Shown here in pieces: positions 1 to 8,244 of a stretch of 64,000 bases of DNA (positions are counted from its first letter, which is position 1; each line of letters opens with the position of its first letter). The notes under the pieces are model-generated. The model was not told the origin of the DNA and did no database searches. It saw only the letters and a list, made by a program, of their open reading frames with translations. Source of the stretch: Rhizobium sp. BK313 (GTDB lineage: Bacteria; Pseudomonadota; Alphaproteobacteria; Rhizobiales; Rhizobiaceae); contig NZ_JACHZQ010000007.1 in assembly GCF_014193655.1 (NCBI RefSeq), positions 363,417-427,416 on the forward strand, read 5' to 3'. The translations under genes and the position numbers were made by a program.

Positions 1-452
1 GAGCGCACCTTGTCGCGGATGTTGATGCCGCCGATGCGCAGCAGGAAGAAGACCGCGGCCGCATCGGTCGACGCGACGATCGAGCCGAGGAGCAGGCCCT
101 GCAGCCAGGTAAAGCCAAGGAGCCAGGTGGCGGCGAGGCCGAACAATGCTGCCGTGACGAGAACGCCGGCAGACGCGATGGTCAAGGCTGGCGCGGCTGC
201 CAGTTTGAAGGCCTGTATCGGAGTGCCGTATCCGGAATCAAAAAGGATGATAGCGAGGGCGAGCGAGCCGAGAATATAGGCAAGATAGTTGTTGCTGAAT
301 TCGATGCCGAGACCATCCGTGCCGGCTATCAGCCCGATTATCAGAAAGAGCAGCAGCAGCGGTGCGCCGAAACGGAAAGCGAGCAGGCTCGAAAAAGCCG
401 CCATTAGGATCAGGACCGTGCACACCAGCACGACGACGTAAAATGCCTCCAC
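1..452 (-). CDS. K+/H+ antiporter, NhaP2/CvrA type (3' part outside window)
   Basis: This is the N-terminal 150 codons of an inner-membrane monovalent cation/proton antiporter of the CPA1 type. The translation from GTG at 452 gives successive hydrophobic helices with the family's opening pattern: SSLLAFRFGAPLLLLFLIIG, then GTDGLGIEF, then an ILFDSGY segment and GSIVASTDAAAVFFLLR, which carries the helix TD residues typical of NhaP antiporters. A GA-rich stretch lies just upstream of the GTG. The gene runs off the left edge, so the C-terminal TrkA-C-like domain of NhaP2 proteins cannot be checked. Family assignment is good; the transported ion is inferred from the family. Confidence 0.85.
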   Translation of the reverse strand, partial: MEAFYVVVLVCTVLILMAAFSSLLAFRFGAPLLLLFLIIGLIAGTDGLGIEFSNNYLAYILGSLALAIILFDSGYGTPIQAFKLAAAPALTIASAGVLVTAALFGLAATWLLGFTWLQGLLLGSIVASTDAAAVFFLLRIGGINIRDKVR

Positions 453-787
453 TCCTTCTTCCCCTTTCCCGCGCGTCTTTGCCCGGTCCGAAGCCCGGAC
501 CGTTCGCAATTCTCCCGTCGTCCACTATGCTGCCGCGCGCTTTAAATTAGTAAATACAAATATTATTCGGAGAGGGTGCTGGATCGATGCCCGCTCCGAC
601 GATTGCGACTTCATGATGTGATGCATGTCGCCAGAACGGCGAAATGGCCCCGGAACGCCTTGGGAGAATTCCTATCAAAAATTTATTTGTAAATCTGGAC
701 CATAGCAGGGCAGGGAGAGGAAAGATTCAGGCGGATCGGAGGAATAATGCGGGCGGTGGGCCGTTGCCCGCGAGGTCTGCGACTGTA
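453..787. other. Intergenic stretch, no gene seen
   Basis: This 335-base stretch separates the antiporter start from the end of the glycolipid-binding-family gene. It is locally A+T-rich around 541-570 and 670-690, compatible with a promoter for the antiporter, but I see no convincing box pair, no RNA gene and no ORF with coding character. Confidence 0.5.
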
Positions 788-1372
788 TCAAACATCCACA
801 CGTTTGAAATAGGTCGGATAGTCGATCACCAGGCCATCGGCATCGACGGGTAGGTCGACGGTAAAAGCCCTATCTTCCGCAGCATATCGATAGAGCTTTT
901 CCGGCGTGATGCAGGTGTAGCGCTGGTCGTCGCGCACGGGCACGAAGCTATCGAACGGAATGTAAAGCATGGAGAGCTTGGCAGTTCCGGCTTCCGGCTT
1001 CAGCTCAAGCCGGCGGATCGGCAGGCTATTGGTGAAGGGCGAACCATAGAGATCGATATCGACGCAGCCGTCGAATTGCGGCAGGGCAACGCCATGCTCG
1101 GTGCGCCAATGTCCTTTGCCGTCAGAAAACAAGGCAAGACGCCGGCCATCTGTGTTTTCGATCGAGAAGGAGAGAACGGCCCAGTCGGCTGCGCAATCGA
1201 TGCGGTAGAAGACGCCGTAGGGAGAGCCGCCACGGCCGCCGATAACGGTTCCACTGGCGCGAATTGCTACGCCAGTGGTCGTGTCAATTGGAGCGATCGT
1301 CAAATGTTCCAGCCCGTCTCCTTCCAGCGGACGCCAGCGAACTGTCGTCGGAAGGAGAGGGCGGAAAGCCAT
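788..1372 (-). CDS. Putative glycolipid-binding family protein (DUF1089-like)
   Basis: A 194-residue soluble protein with no signal peptide or membrane segment. Its beginning (VRWRPLEGDGLEHLTI) and later blocks (YRIDCAADWAVLSFSI, HWRTEHG, DIDLYGSPFTNSLPIRRL) match the architecture of the PF06475 putative glycolipid-binding family, a beta-rich fold of about 190 residues. It begins 2 bases after gap ends and is probably co-transcribed with it. The molecular role of the family is poorly defined, and nothing in the sequence links it to glycolysis beyond position. The full length matches the family. Confidence 0.75.
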   Translation of the reverse strand: MAFRPLLPTTVRWRPLEGDGLEHLTIAPIDTTTGVAIRASGTVIGGRGGSPYGVFYRIDCAADWAVLSFSIENTDGRRLALFSDGKGHWRTEHGVALPQFDGCVDIDLYGSPFTNSLPIRRLELKPEAGTAKLSMLYIPFDSFVPVRDDQRYTCITPEKLYRYAAEDRAFTVDLPVDADGLVIDYPTYFKRVDV

Positions 1373-1374
1373 GA

Positions 1375-2385
1375 TCAGATCAGCTTGGCAAACGCGACGG
1401 CCGTGTCAGCCATGCGGTTCGAGAAGCCCCATTCATTGTCGTACCAAGTGAGGATACGCACGAAGGTGCCTTCCATGACCTTGGTCTGGTCGAGAGCGAA
1501 GATCGACGAATGGCTATCGTGGTTGAAGTCGCGGGAAACCAGCGGCTCGTCGGTGTAGCCGAGAATACCCTTCAGGGCACCGTTTGAGGCCGACTTGATG
1601 GCTTCATTGATTTCCTGAACGCTCGTGGCGCGCTTGGCGACGAACTTGAGGTCGACGACCGAAACGTTCGGGGTCGGGACGCGAATTGAGGAACCATCGA
1701 GCTTGCCCTTCAATTCCGGCAGCACGAGACCGACGGCCTTCGCGGCGCCGGTGGAGGTCGGGATCATCGACAGGGCGGCAGCACGGGCGCGATACAGATC
1801 CTTGTGCATCTGGTCGAGCGACGGCTGGTCGTTGGTGTAGGAGTGGATCGTGGTCATGAAGCCATGATCGACGCCGATCAGGTCGTTCAGAACCTTGACG
1901 ACCGGAACCAGGCAGTTCGTCGTGCAGGATGCGTTGGAGATGACCTGATGTTCCTTGGTCAGCTTGTCATGGTTGACGCCGTAGACGACCGTGAGGTCGG
2001 CGCCATCGGCAGGAGCCGAGACGATGACGCGCTTGGCGCCAGCCGTCAGGTGCAAGGCAGCCTTGTCGCGGGCGGTGAAAATGCCGGTGCATTCCATCGC
2101 GATATCGACACCGAGGTCACGGTGCGGCAGCGTCGCTGGATCCTTGATCGCGGTGACCTTGATCGGCTTGCCGTTGTTGACGATGAGGCTGTCGCCTTCG
2201 ACCTTCACCTCTGCAGGGAAACGGCCATGGATCGAATCGTAACGCAGAAGATGGGCGTTGGTCTCGACCGGGCCGAGGTCGTTGATGGCAACCACTTCGA
2301 TGTCGCTGCGGCCGGATTCGACGATCGCGCGCAGAACGTTACGGCCGATACGGCCAAAGCCGTTGATGGCTACTTTTACAGTCAT
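1375..2385 (-). CDS. gap: Glyceraldehyde-3-phosphate dehydrogenase, type I
   Basis: This enzyme converts glyceraldehyde 3-phosphate to 1,3-bisphosphoglycerate in the cytoplasm. The 336-residue protein has the Rossmann motif INGFGRIGR at residues 7-15, an acidic D36 in AINDLG expected for NAD use, and the active-site block ASCTTNC at 152-158 with nucleophile Cys154. The length is normal for type I GAPDH. It lies 64 bases downstream of tkt on the same strand, so the two central-carbon genes may share a transcript, an arrangement familiar from rhizobia. The ATG at 2385 is preceded by GGGAGTGAATTTCA, a usable ribosome site. Confidence 0.98.
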   Translation of the reverse strand: MTVKVAINGFGRIGRNVLRAIVESGRSDIEVVAINDLGPVETNAHLLRYDSIHGRFPAEVKVEGDSLIVNNGKPIKVTAIKDPATLPHRDLGVDIAMECTGIFTARDKAALHLTAGAKRVIVSAPADGADLTVVYGVNHDKLTKEHQVISNASCTTNCLVPVVKVLNDLIGVDHGFMTTIHSYTNDQPSLDQMHKDLYRARAAALSMIPTSTGAAKAVGLVLPELKGKLDGSSIRVPTPNVSVVDLKFVAKRATSVQEINEAIKSASNGALKGILGYTDEPLVSRDFNHDSHSSIFALDQTKVMEGTFVRILTWYDNEWGFSNRMADTAVAFAKLI

Positions 2386-2449
2386 TGAAATTCACTCCCG
2401 TTCACTCAGGGTGTTTATCTATTGGATTTGAGAGCGCTTGTCAGCGCCC

Positions 2450-4432
2450 TCAGGAAAGCTTTGCCTCGGCGGCGGCGACGACAGCTTCCGTAGTGATGCC
2501 GAAATGCTTGTAGACGTCCTTGTAAGGAGCGGAAGCGCCGAAGCTCTTCATGCCGATGAAGGCGCCTTCCGGACCGATGAACGCGTCCCAGCCTTCGCGA
2601 ACGGCGGCTTCGACGGCAATCTTGACCGGCGAGTTGCCGAGCACTTCCTTGCGATAGGCATCCGGCTGCTCGAAGAACAGCTCCGTGCAGGGAACCGAAA
2701 CGACGCGGGTGGAAATGCCCTTGCCTTCGAGTACCGTGCGGGCGGCAACGGCGATTTCGACTTCGGAACCGGAAGCGAAGATCGTCACTTTGGCATCGGC
2801 ACTGCCAGCCAGCGTGTAGGCGCCCTGTTCGCAGAGGTTCTTTTCGCTGTATTCGGTGCGCGCGGCAAGCAGGTTCTGGCGGGTAAGAGCAAGACCTGAC
2901 GGACGATTGTGCGTCTTGACCGCGATCTGCCAGCATTCCGCCGTTTCAGTGGCGTCAGCCGGACGGAACATCAGGAAGTTCGGAATGGCGCGCAGGCCCG
3001 CGATCTGCTCGACGGGCTGGTGCGTCGGGCCGTCTTCGCCGACGCCGATCGAGTCATGCGTCAGAACGTGGATGGCGCGGATGCCCATCAGCGCAGCGAG
3101 ACGGAGCGGCGGACGGCAATAGTCCGTGAAGATCAAGAAGCCGCCGGAATAGGGTATCAGGCCGCCGTGCAACGCAATGCCGTTCATGGCCGAGGCCATG
3201 CCATGCTCGCGAATGCCCCAATGGACGTACCGGCCGGAGAAATCGGTCGGGGTGATCGACTTCATCTGGCTGGTCTTGGTGTTGTTCGACGGCGTCAGGT
3301 CGGCCGAGCCGCCGACGATTTCCGGCACGAAGCCGTTGATGACCTCGAGAGCGTCTTCCGAAGCCTTGCGGGTTGCGACCGTCGGCTTGGTTTCGGCGAG
3401 CTTCTTCTTGTAGTCGCTGATGGCGGCATCGAAGCCGGCCGGCAGTTCGCCGGAGAAGCGGCGGTTGAACTCGTCCTTCTTGGCGGCGTCGGCAGCAGCG
3501 AGGCGGCCTTCCCAGTCGGTGCGAGTGGCGACCGAGCGCTCACCGGCGGCACGCCATTCCCCGAGGATATCGTTCGGGATGACGAAGGGCTCGTAGGGCC
3601 AGTTCAGGGCGACGCGGGTTGCTGCGATCTCCTCGGCGCCGAGCGGCGAACCGTGGACCTTGTGGGTGCCCTGCTTATTCGGTGCACCGAAGCCGATGAT
3701 GGTCTTGCAGGCGATCAGCGTCGGGCGGTCAGATTTCTGAGCGGCTTCGATGGCAGCGCCGATGGCGGCCTGGTCATGGCCGTCGACTTCGATCGTGTTC
3801 CAGTGAACGGCCTTGAAGCGGGCGACCTGATCGGTCGAGTCCGAGAGCGAAATCGCGCCGTCGATGGTGATCGAGTTGTTGTCCCAAAAGAGGATGAGCT
3901 TGTTCAGCTTCAGATGGCCGGCCAACGCAATCGCTTCGTGGCTGATGCCTTCCATCAGGCAGCCGTCGCCGCACATGACATAGGTATAGTGATCCATCAG
4001 ATCGGCGCCGAATTCTTCGCGCAGCTTGCGCTCGGCGATCGCCATGCCGACCGAGTTGGCAATGCCCTGGCCAAGCGGGCCGGTGGTGGTTTCGATGCCG
4101 GTGGCGTGACCATATTCCGGATGGCCGGCGGTCTTGGAGCCGAGCTGACGGAATTGCTTGAGGTCCTCGACCGACATGTCGGGATAACCGGTCAAGTACA
4201 GCAGCGAATAAAGCAGCATGGAGCCATGGCCGGCCGACAGCACGAAGCGGTCGCGGTTCGGCCAGTGTGGCTGTTTCGGATCAAAACGCAGATATTTGCT
4301 AAAGAGAACGGTGGCGACATCCGCCATCCCCATCGGCAGACCGGGGTGACCGGAATTGGCCTTCTCGACAGCATCCATGGCAAGGAAACGGATCGCATTT
4401 GCCATCCGGTCGTGTTGTTCGCGAGAGATCAT
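2450..4432 (-). CDS. tkt: Transketolase
   Basis: A thiamine-diphosphate enzyme of the non-oxidative pentose phosphate pathway, transferring two-carbon ketol units. The start chosen is ATG 4432 (MISREQHDRMANAIRFLAMD), giving 660 residues, the usual transketolase length; the open frame extends 20 codons further upstream but without family-like sequence. Visible motifs are the HPG substrate loop (SGHPGLPMGMAD), the ThDP/Mg2+ motif GDG followed after about 30 residues by NNS, and the second-domain block of the pyrimidine domain (YVHWGIREHGMASAMNG). GCGGAA upstream can serve as ribosome site. It probably leads the gap operon. Confidence 0.97.
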   Translation of the reverse strand: MISREQHDRMANAIRFLAMDAVEKANSGHPGLPMGMADVATVLFSKYLRFDPKQPHWPNRDRFVLSAGHGSMLLYSLLYLTGYPDMSVEDLKQFRQLGSKTAGHPEYGHATGIETTTGPLGQGIANSVGMAIAERKLREEFGADLMDHYTYVMCGDGCLMEGISHEAIALAGHLKLNKLILFWDNNSITIDGAISLSDSTDQVARFKAVHWNTIEVDGHDQAAIGAAIEAAQKSDRPTLIACKTIIGFGAPNKQGTHKVHGSPLGAEEIAATRVALNWPYEPFVIPNDILGEWRAAGERSVATRTDWEGRLAAADAAKKDEFNRRFSGELPAGFDAAISDYKKKLAETKPTVATRKASEDALEVINGFVPEIVGGSADLTPSNNTKTSQMKSITPTDFSGRYVHWGIREHGMASAMNGIALHGGLIPYSGGFLIFTDYCRPPLRLAALMGIRAIHVLTHDSIGVGEDGPTHQPVEQIAGLRAIPNFLMFRPADATETAECWQIAVKTHNRPSGLALTRQNLLAARTEYSEKNLCEQGAYTLAGSADAKVTIFASGSEVEIAVAARTVLEGKGISTRVVSVPCTELFFEQPDAYRKEVLGNSPVKIAVEAAVREGWDAFIGPEGAFIGMKSFGASAPYKDVYKHFGITTEAVVAAAEAKLS

Positions 4433-4833
4433 GGGTTTTTCCGCAATGTTCCGGGTTCGGGGGATGGCCACACGCTTGGGAGGCAGGACCACCGGTTGAA
4501 AGGCGGCCGAAACGGAGAAGTCCTTATAAACTCCGTTTTAGCGCTGCCTCAGGCGGCTGAGACATAGCAGTTGGGGCGCGCAAGTCAATAAATCCGGAGG
4601 CCGATCGGGGGGTGGTGCGGCAATTTTTCGACATTTGCCTGCTGACTTGTACAAAAGACGACAAGAGCAAGACAAAGCCCGCATAAGCCATAAAGTCGAC
4701 CTTCATCCACAGATTAGGCCCCCTGCCGCATGACAGCCTTTATTGACGTGCAGTTGCCGAGTTGAATATTGTTGCGAAATCAGACAAGTGGCCGGATGTT
4801 TTGATTCGGGCCTTGCGCGGGGAATCGAAAGGC
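4433..4833. other. Divergent promoter region tkt / DUF4164-zapA
   Basis: These 400 bases separate the tkt start from the DUF4164 gene on the other strand, so they should carry promoters for both directions. No RNA gene and no coding ORF is evident. The plus-strand frame from 4762 is open in phase with the DUF4164 gene, but its first 24 codons do not resemble the family. Confidence 0.5.
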
Positions 4834-5109
4834 ATGACACCCTCAGGCAAAACGGTGGATGTGGCGCTCGCTCAGTTGCGCCAGGCGCTTTCGACTTTGG
4901 AGAGCGCCGTCGACGTGCGGTTTGAACGTGAACGCGCGCAAAGCGATGTCGAAGGCGAGGTTCGCCGGGTGCATGCCGATCGCTCGCGGCTCGCCCAGGA
5001 ACTCGATCAGGCTGAGTTCCGCGCGAACCGGCTCGAAGAAGTCAATCGCGAAGTGTCGCGCCGGCTTGTGACGGCGATGGAAACCATAAGAGCCGTGCTC
5101 GACCGCTGA
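4834..5109 (+). CDS. DUF4164 family coiled-coil protein
   Basis: A 91-residue, almost wholly helical, highly charged protein (RFERERAQSDVEGEVRRVHAD, LAQELDQAEFRANRLEEVNRE) predicted to form a long coiled coil. It matches the small DUF4164 proteins encoded just ahead of zapA in Rhizobiales. ATG 4834 is chosen because GGGGAA stands at proper distance upstream and the protein then begins MTPSGKTVDVALAQLRQAL like its relatives; an in-frame start at 4762 would add 24 unlike residues. Position beside zapA suggests a role in division or envelope organisation, but that is inference. Confidence 0.85.
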   Translation: MTPSGKTVDVALAQLRQALSTLESAVDVRFERERAQSDVEGEVRRVHADRSRLAQELDQAEFRANRLEEVNREVSRRLVTAMETIRAVLDR

Positions 5110-5158
5110 TCCCTCGGGGCGCAGCCGTCGCGATCAGCGGCAATGATCGGATAGTCGA

Positions 5159-5536
5159 ATGGCGCAGGTAACGGTAACGATCGACGGCAAGGCCTATCGC
5201 ATGGCCTGCGAAGAAGGGCAGGAGGTGCATCTGACGGATCTCGCCACCCGCTTCGACCAGTATGTCATGCATCTGAAGAGCCAGTTCGGCGAAATCGGCG
5301 ATCTGCGCGTCACTGTCATGGCTGGCATCATGATCATGGACGAGGTGGCGGAGCTGACCCGCCGCGTTTCGGGGTTGGAAGCCGAACTCGAAGGCTTGCG
5401 CAGCAACCGTGACACTGTGCTTGCCGCCAATGCCCGCAGCGAAGAGACATTGGCGACCGTCATCGACGAAGTGACGATGCGCATCCGCGGCATCACCGAG
5501 AAGCTGACGGTTCGTCCGAGCGGCGAGCCGAACTGA
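5159..5536 (+). CDS. zapA: Cell division protein ZapA
   Basis: ZapA binds FtsZ in the cytoplasm and bundles its protofilaments at the division site. The 125-residue protein has the compact N-terminal beta/alpha head (MAQVTVTIDGKAYRMACEEGQEVHL) followed by a helical tetramerisation region (ITVMAGIMIMDEVAEL-like segment, RRVSGLEAELEGL). It follows DUF4164 by 49 bases and precedes the 6S RNA gene, the same zapA-ssrS order known in E. coli. Length is near the family's usual 100-130 residues. Confidence 0.93.
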   Translation: MAQVTVTIDGKAYRMACEEGQEVHLTDLATRFDQYVMHLKSQFGEIGDLRVTVMAGIMIMDEVAELTRRVSGLEAELEGLRSNRDTVLAANARSEETLATVIDEVTMRIRGITEKLTVRPSGEPN

Positions 5537-5609
5537 GGCTTTCTTTTATTTCTCGAACTGGACTTGGCACCCTCTGGTGCTAGCTGAAAATCCTCTTTAT
5601 ATAAGAAGT

Positions 5610-5775
5610 GCGGTCTGCGCTTCCCGACAGGAACCACAATCCCTGGGGCCATACTCGATCCAAAGGGAGCTGTCCCTGACCAGGCCCGTGGGCTTGGACA
5701 CACGGCGCCCACCTACGTTTGTAGGCGCCCAGGATCGTAAACATCCATCGGTCGTTGTGGATCGCTCTTCCTTTC
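5610..5775 (+). ncRNA. ssrS: 6S RNA (approximate ends)
   Basis: 6S RNA sequesters the housekeeping RNA polymerase holoenzyme. The region downstream of zapA contains blocks I recognise from alphaproteobacterial 6S RNA: CCCTGGGGCCATACTCGATC, GGGAGCTGTCCCTGACCAGG, and the hairpin arms GGCGCCCACCTACG and CGTTTGTAGGCGCC. The outer stem can start with CCACAA (5634-5639) pairing with TTGTGG (5755-5760). A TATATA box lies at 5598-5603, so transcription may start near 5610. Ends are estimates within about 15 bases. In E. coli and many bacteria the next gene is 5-formyl-THF cyclo-ligase; here that gene is 14 kb away at 19826. Confidence 0.85.
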
Positions 5776-5842
5776 TCAGCCTTGGAAACAAAGGCAGCGT
5801 CGCGGGATTCTCATTGCCCCGCTGACGCCGTTCCTCCTCCTT

Positions 5843-7642
5843 TTAACGTCTTGCTCCCAGATAGGCGCCACGTTCGAATTCCGAACGGTTGGCGGCACTC
5901 CGCAGGCGCAACAGGTCTTTGCGGGCGATGAGGCCGACAAGCACGCCGGTCCGCTCGTCGACAACGGGAACACGGCCGGTATCGGCCTGGATCATGATAT
6001 CGGCGACGCGGCCGACAGTGTCTTCCGGATGAGCGAGCGGAATGGATGTGTCCGAGATCAAATCATAGAGTGTCTGGCCGGCGAGATCGGGCTCGCTCTG
6101 CCAGCGTAGCGCATCGGCGCGAGAGATCATGCCGACCAGACGCCCGTCGGTCTCGACGACGGGATAGAAGCGATGGGAATCCGGCTGCTCGGCCAATTGC
6201 GCCAACGCCTGTGCGGCCGGCATGGCAGCGGGCAGCGTATTCACCTTCGCGATCATGATATCGGCGGCGCGGGTGAGTTCGAACGGATCGATGCCGTATT
6301 CGCGGGTGATGTGCTGGCCGCGGCGCGCGATCTTTTCCGTCAGGATCGAGCGCTTCAAGAGCAGTACCGTGACAGCGTAAGCCGCGACGGTGGCGGCAAG
6401 CAGCGGCACCAGCGCGTGCATGTCGCCGGTGAGTTCGATAGCGAAGAAGGTACCGGTCAGCGGCGCGCGCATCGTGCCGCCCATCATCGCGGCCATGCCG
6501 AGCAGCGCCCAGAAACCGGGATCGCCGGGCAAAACAAGGCCGACAAGCCAGCCGAGCGTGCCGCCGAGGATAAGAAGCGGCGCGAGTACGCCGCCGGACG
6601 TTCCCGACGACAATGCCACCAGCCAGATACCGGCCTTGACCAAAAGGATGGCGAGCACCGCGCCTGCTACGACGTGGTCGTTCAGCAGATCGGAGATGAT
6701 GTCATAGCCGACGCCAAGCGCGCGTGGCTCGATCAGTCCGCCGAGACCGACAACGAGGCCGCCGAGCGCGGGCCACCACATCCAATGAATTGGCAACTTC
6801 TCGAAGGCATCTTCGATGCGGTAGAGCAGCGTCGTCAAAAGGCCGGATTGCAGGCCGGACAGGATTCCGAGGCCGGCCGCCAGCAGGATGCCCCACCAGC
6901 TTGGCTGCATGTCGAAATGCGCCGGGAAGAGCGGGCCGCTGCCGATCAGCAGCGGTCGCCAGGTGATGGAGACGCAGGACGCGATCACGACCGGGATGAA
7001 GCTGCGCGGCTTCCATTCGAACAGCAGCAGTTCGACGGCCAGCATGACGGCGGCGATGGGGGAGCCGAAGATCGCGGTCATGCCGGCGGCGGCACCGGCG
7101 ACCAGCAGGGTTTTGCGCTCGGCGGCGCTCAGATGAAAGAACTGTGCGAACAGCGAGCCGATGGCGCCGCCGGTCATGATGATCGGTCCTTCTGCGCCGA
7201 ACGGGCCACCAGTGCCGATCGAGATGGCGGAAGAGAGCGGTTTCAGCACCGCTACTTTCGGCGACATACGGCTGCCGCCGATCAGGATCGCTTCGATTGC
7301 CTCCGGAATGCCGTGGCCGCGGATCTTTTCCGAACCGTAGCGTGCCATGAGGCCGATGACGATGCCGCCGATGATGGGAGCCGCGACCATCCAGGGCGAG
7401 CGCGCAACAGTGCCCAACGACAGCGGTTCGACACTGATCTTGAACAACCAGACGGCGTTGGTCACGAGCGCGATCAGGTTGATCAGCACCCAGGCGGACA
7501 GGGCGCCGCCGGTACCCACGACCAGCGCCATGGCCGCGAGCACCAGCACCCGCTTGTCCGTGGTAAAATCTCCATTGTCTTTCCGTGAAGCACCGCCCGA
7601 GAAATCATGGGCGTGCCGATGATGTGCGTTGATATCCTGCAT
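5843..7642 (-). CDS. ClC-family chloride channel/antiporter with CBS domains
   Basis: A 599-residue inner-membrane ClC protein. Anion-filter motifs are visible: GTGGPFGAEGP, whose Glu corresponds to the gating glutamate of GREGP, and GTSGGVLAPLL later on. About ten or more hydrophobic helices fill residues 35-440. The C-terminal 140 residues contain two CBS repeats (ADIMIAKVNTLPAAMP..., VADIMIQADTGRVPVVDE). It is divergent from a MarR-family gene, with a perfect palindrome in the 107-base gap, so control by that regulator is likely. Whether it is a channel or a Cl-/H+ exchanger cannot be read from the sequence. Confidence 0.95.
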   Translation of the reverse strand: MQDINAHHRHAHDFSGGASRKDNGDFTTDKRVLVLAAMALVVGTGGALSAWVLINLIALVTNAVWLFKISVEPLSLGTVARSPWMVAAPIIGGIVIGLMARYGSEKIRGHGIPEAIEAILIGGSRMSPKVAVLKPLSSAISIGTGGPFGAEGPIIMTGGAIGSLFAQFFHLSAAERKTLLVAGAAAGMTAIFGSPIAAVMLAVELLLFEWKPRSFIPVVIASCVSITWRPLLIGSGPLFPAHFDMQPSWWGILLAAGLGILSGLQSGLLTTLLYRIEDAFEKLPIHWMWWPALGGLVVGLGGLIEPRALGVGYDIISDLLNDHVVAGAVLAILLVKAGIWLVALSSGTSGGVLAPLLILGGTLGWLVGLVLPGDPGFWALLGMAAMMGGTMRAPLTGTFFAIELTGDMHALVPLLAATVAAYAVTVLLLKRSILTEKIARRGQHITREYGIDPFELTRAADIMIAKVNTLPAAMPAAQALAQLAEQPDSHRFYPVVETDGRLVGMISRADALRWQSEPDLAGQTLYDLISDTSIPLAHPEDTVGRVADIMIQADTGRVPVVDERTGVLVGLIARKDLLRLRSAANRSEFERGAYLGARR

Positions 7643-7701
7643 GGAATGCTTTCTGTGCTAAAGCGCGGCGGCAAGTGGCCGAGATTGCGTTGCAGTGGCA
7701 A

Positions 7702-7722
7702 TTATATCGTAATGCGATATAA
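7702..7722. promoter_or_regulatory. Palindrome between clc and marR, probable MarR operator
   Basis: TTATATCG and CGATATAA form perfect 8-base arms around TAATG. The site lies between the divergent ClC and MarR-family genes, the usual place for an autoregulatory MarR operator. Confidence 0.6.
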
Positions 7723-7749
7723 ATCAACGACCGAAAACAAAATGTGTTC

Positions 7750-8202
7750 ATGAGGACGATGAGAGTGGCGCGGGATTTGGATGAGACGCTATCGCAGGCG
7801 GACTATGAGGCTTTGGCGACGCTGCGCTATACGCTCCGGAAATTTATGGATTTCAGTACCTCTGCTGCCCATCAGGAGGGATTGCCGCCGCAGCAGCATC
7901 AAGCGCTGCTGGCGATCAAGGGCAATCCGCAAGGTGAGGCAATGACCATCGGCATGTTGGCGGAACGCCTGATGATCGCGCCGCATACGGCGACCGAACT
8001 GGCCGGCCGTCTGATCGACGCCGGCTATGTCACCCGCCATCCCGATCCGGTCGACAAACGCCGGCAAACGCTGCGGTTGACGGAAAAATCCGAAGAGATA
8101 CTGCGCCGGCTCAGCGCCATCCACCTTCGAGAGATCCGGGATATGGCGCCGGAGTTGATCGACATTCTGACGCATCTGCAGGCGGATGTCGGCGGCAAAT
8201 GA
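7750..8202 (+). CDS. MarR-family transcriptional regulator
   Basis: A winged-helix DNA-binding protein of about 150 residues. The central wHTH is clear: PQQHQALLAIKG, MTIGMLAERLMIAPHTATELAGRLIDAGYVTRHPDPVDKRRQTLRLTEKSEEILR, with the wing Asp-Lys-Arg (DKRRQTLRLT) typical of MarR proteins. The start is uncertain: GTG 7744, ATG 7750 and ATG 7759 are in frame, and none has an ideal ribosome site. It is divergent from the ClC gene and probably regulates it and itself. The ligand is unknown. Confidence 0.88.
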   Translation: MRTMRVARDLDETLSQADYEALATLRYTLRKFMDFSTSAAHQEGLPPQQHQALLAIKGNPQGEAMTIGMLAERLMIAPHTATELAGRLIDAGYVTRHPDPVDKRRQTLRLTEKSEEILRRLSAIHLREIRDMAPELIDILTHLQADVGGK

Positions 8203-8206
8203 AGAG

Positions 8207-8234
8207 GCCATTGCCGGGGCTAACCGGCAATGGC
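8207..8234. terminator. Hairpin between convergent genes
   Basis: GCCATTGCCGG and CCGGCAATGGC pair perfectly over 11 bases with a 6-base loop, between the 3' ends of marR and the SDR gene at 8245. There is no strong U-run on either side, so termination is plausible but not certain. Confidence 0.45.
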
Positions 8235-8244
8235 GCGTTGCAAA

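Noticed and set aside
2909..4567. 552-codon open frame on the plus strand
   Set aside because: It is the complement of tkt, a shadow frame of a high-GC gene, with no recognisable domain.
4762..4833. Upstream extension of the DUF4164 gene
   Set aside because: The 24 extra residues do not resemble the family and the ribosome site favours 4834.
5577..5825. 82-codon open frame after zapA
   Set aside because: The region is 6S RNA by sequence blocks and position.
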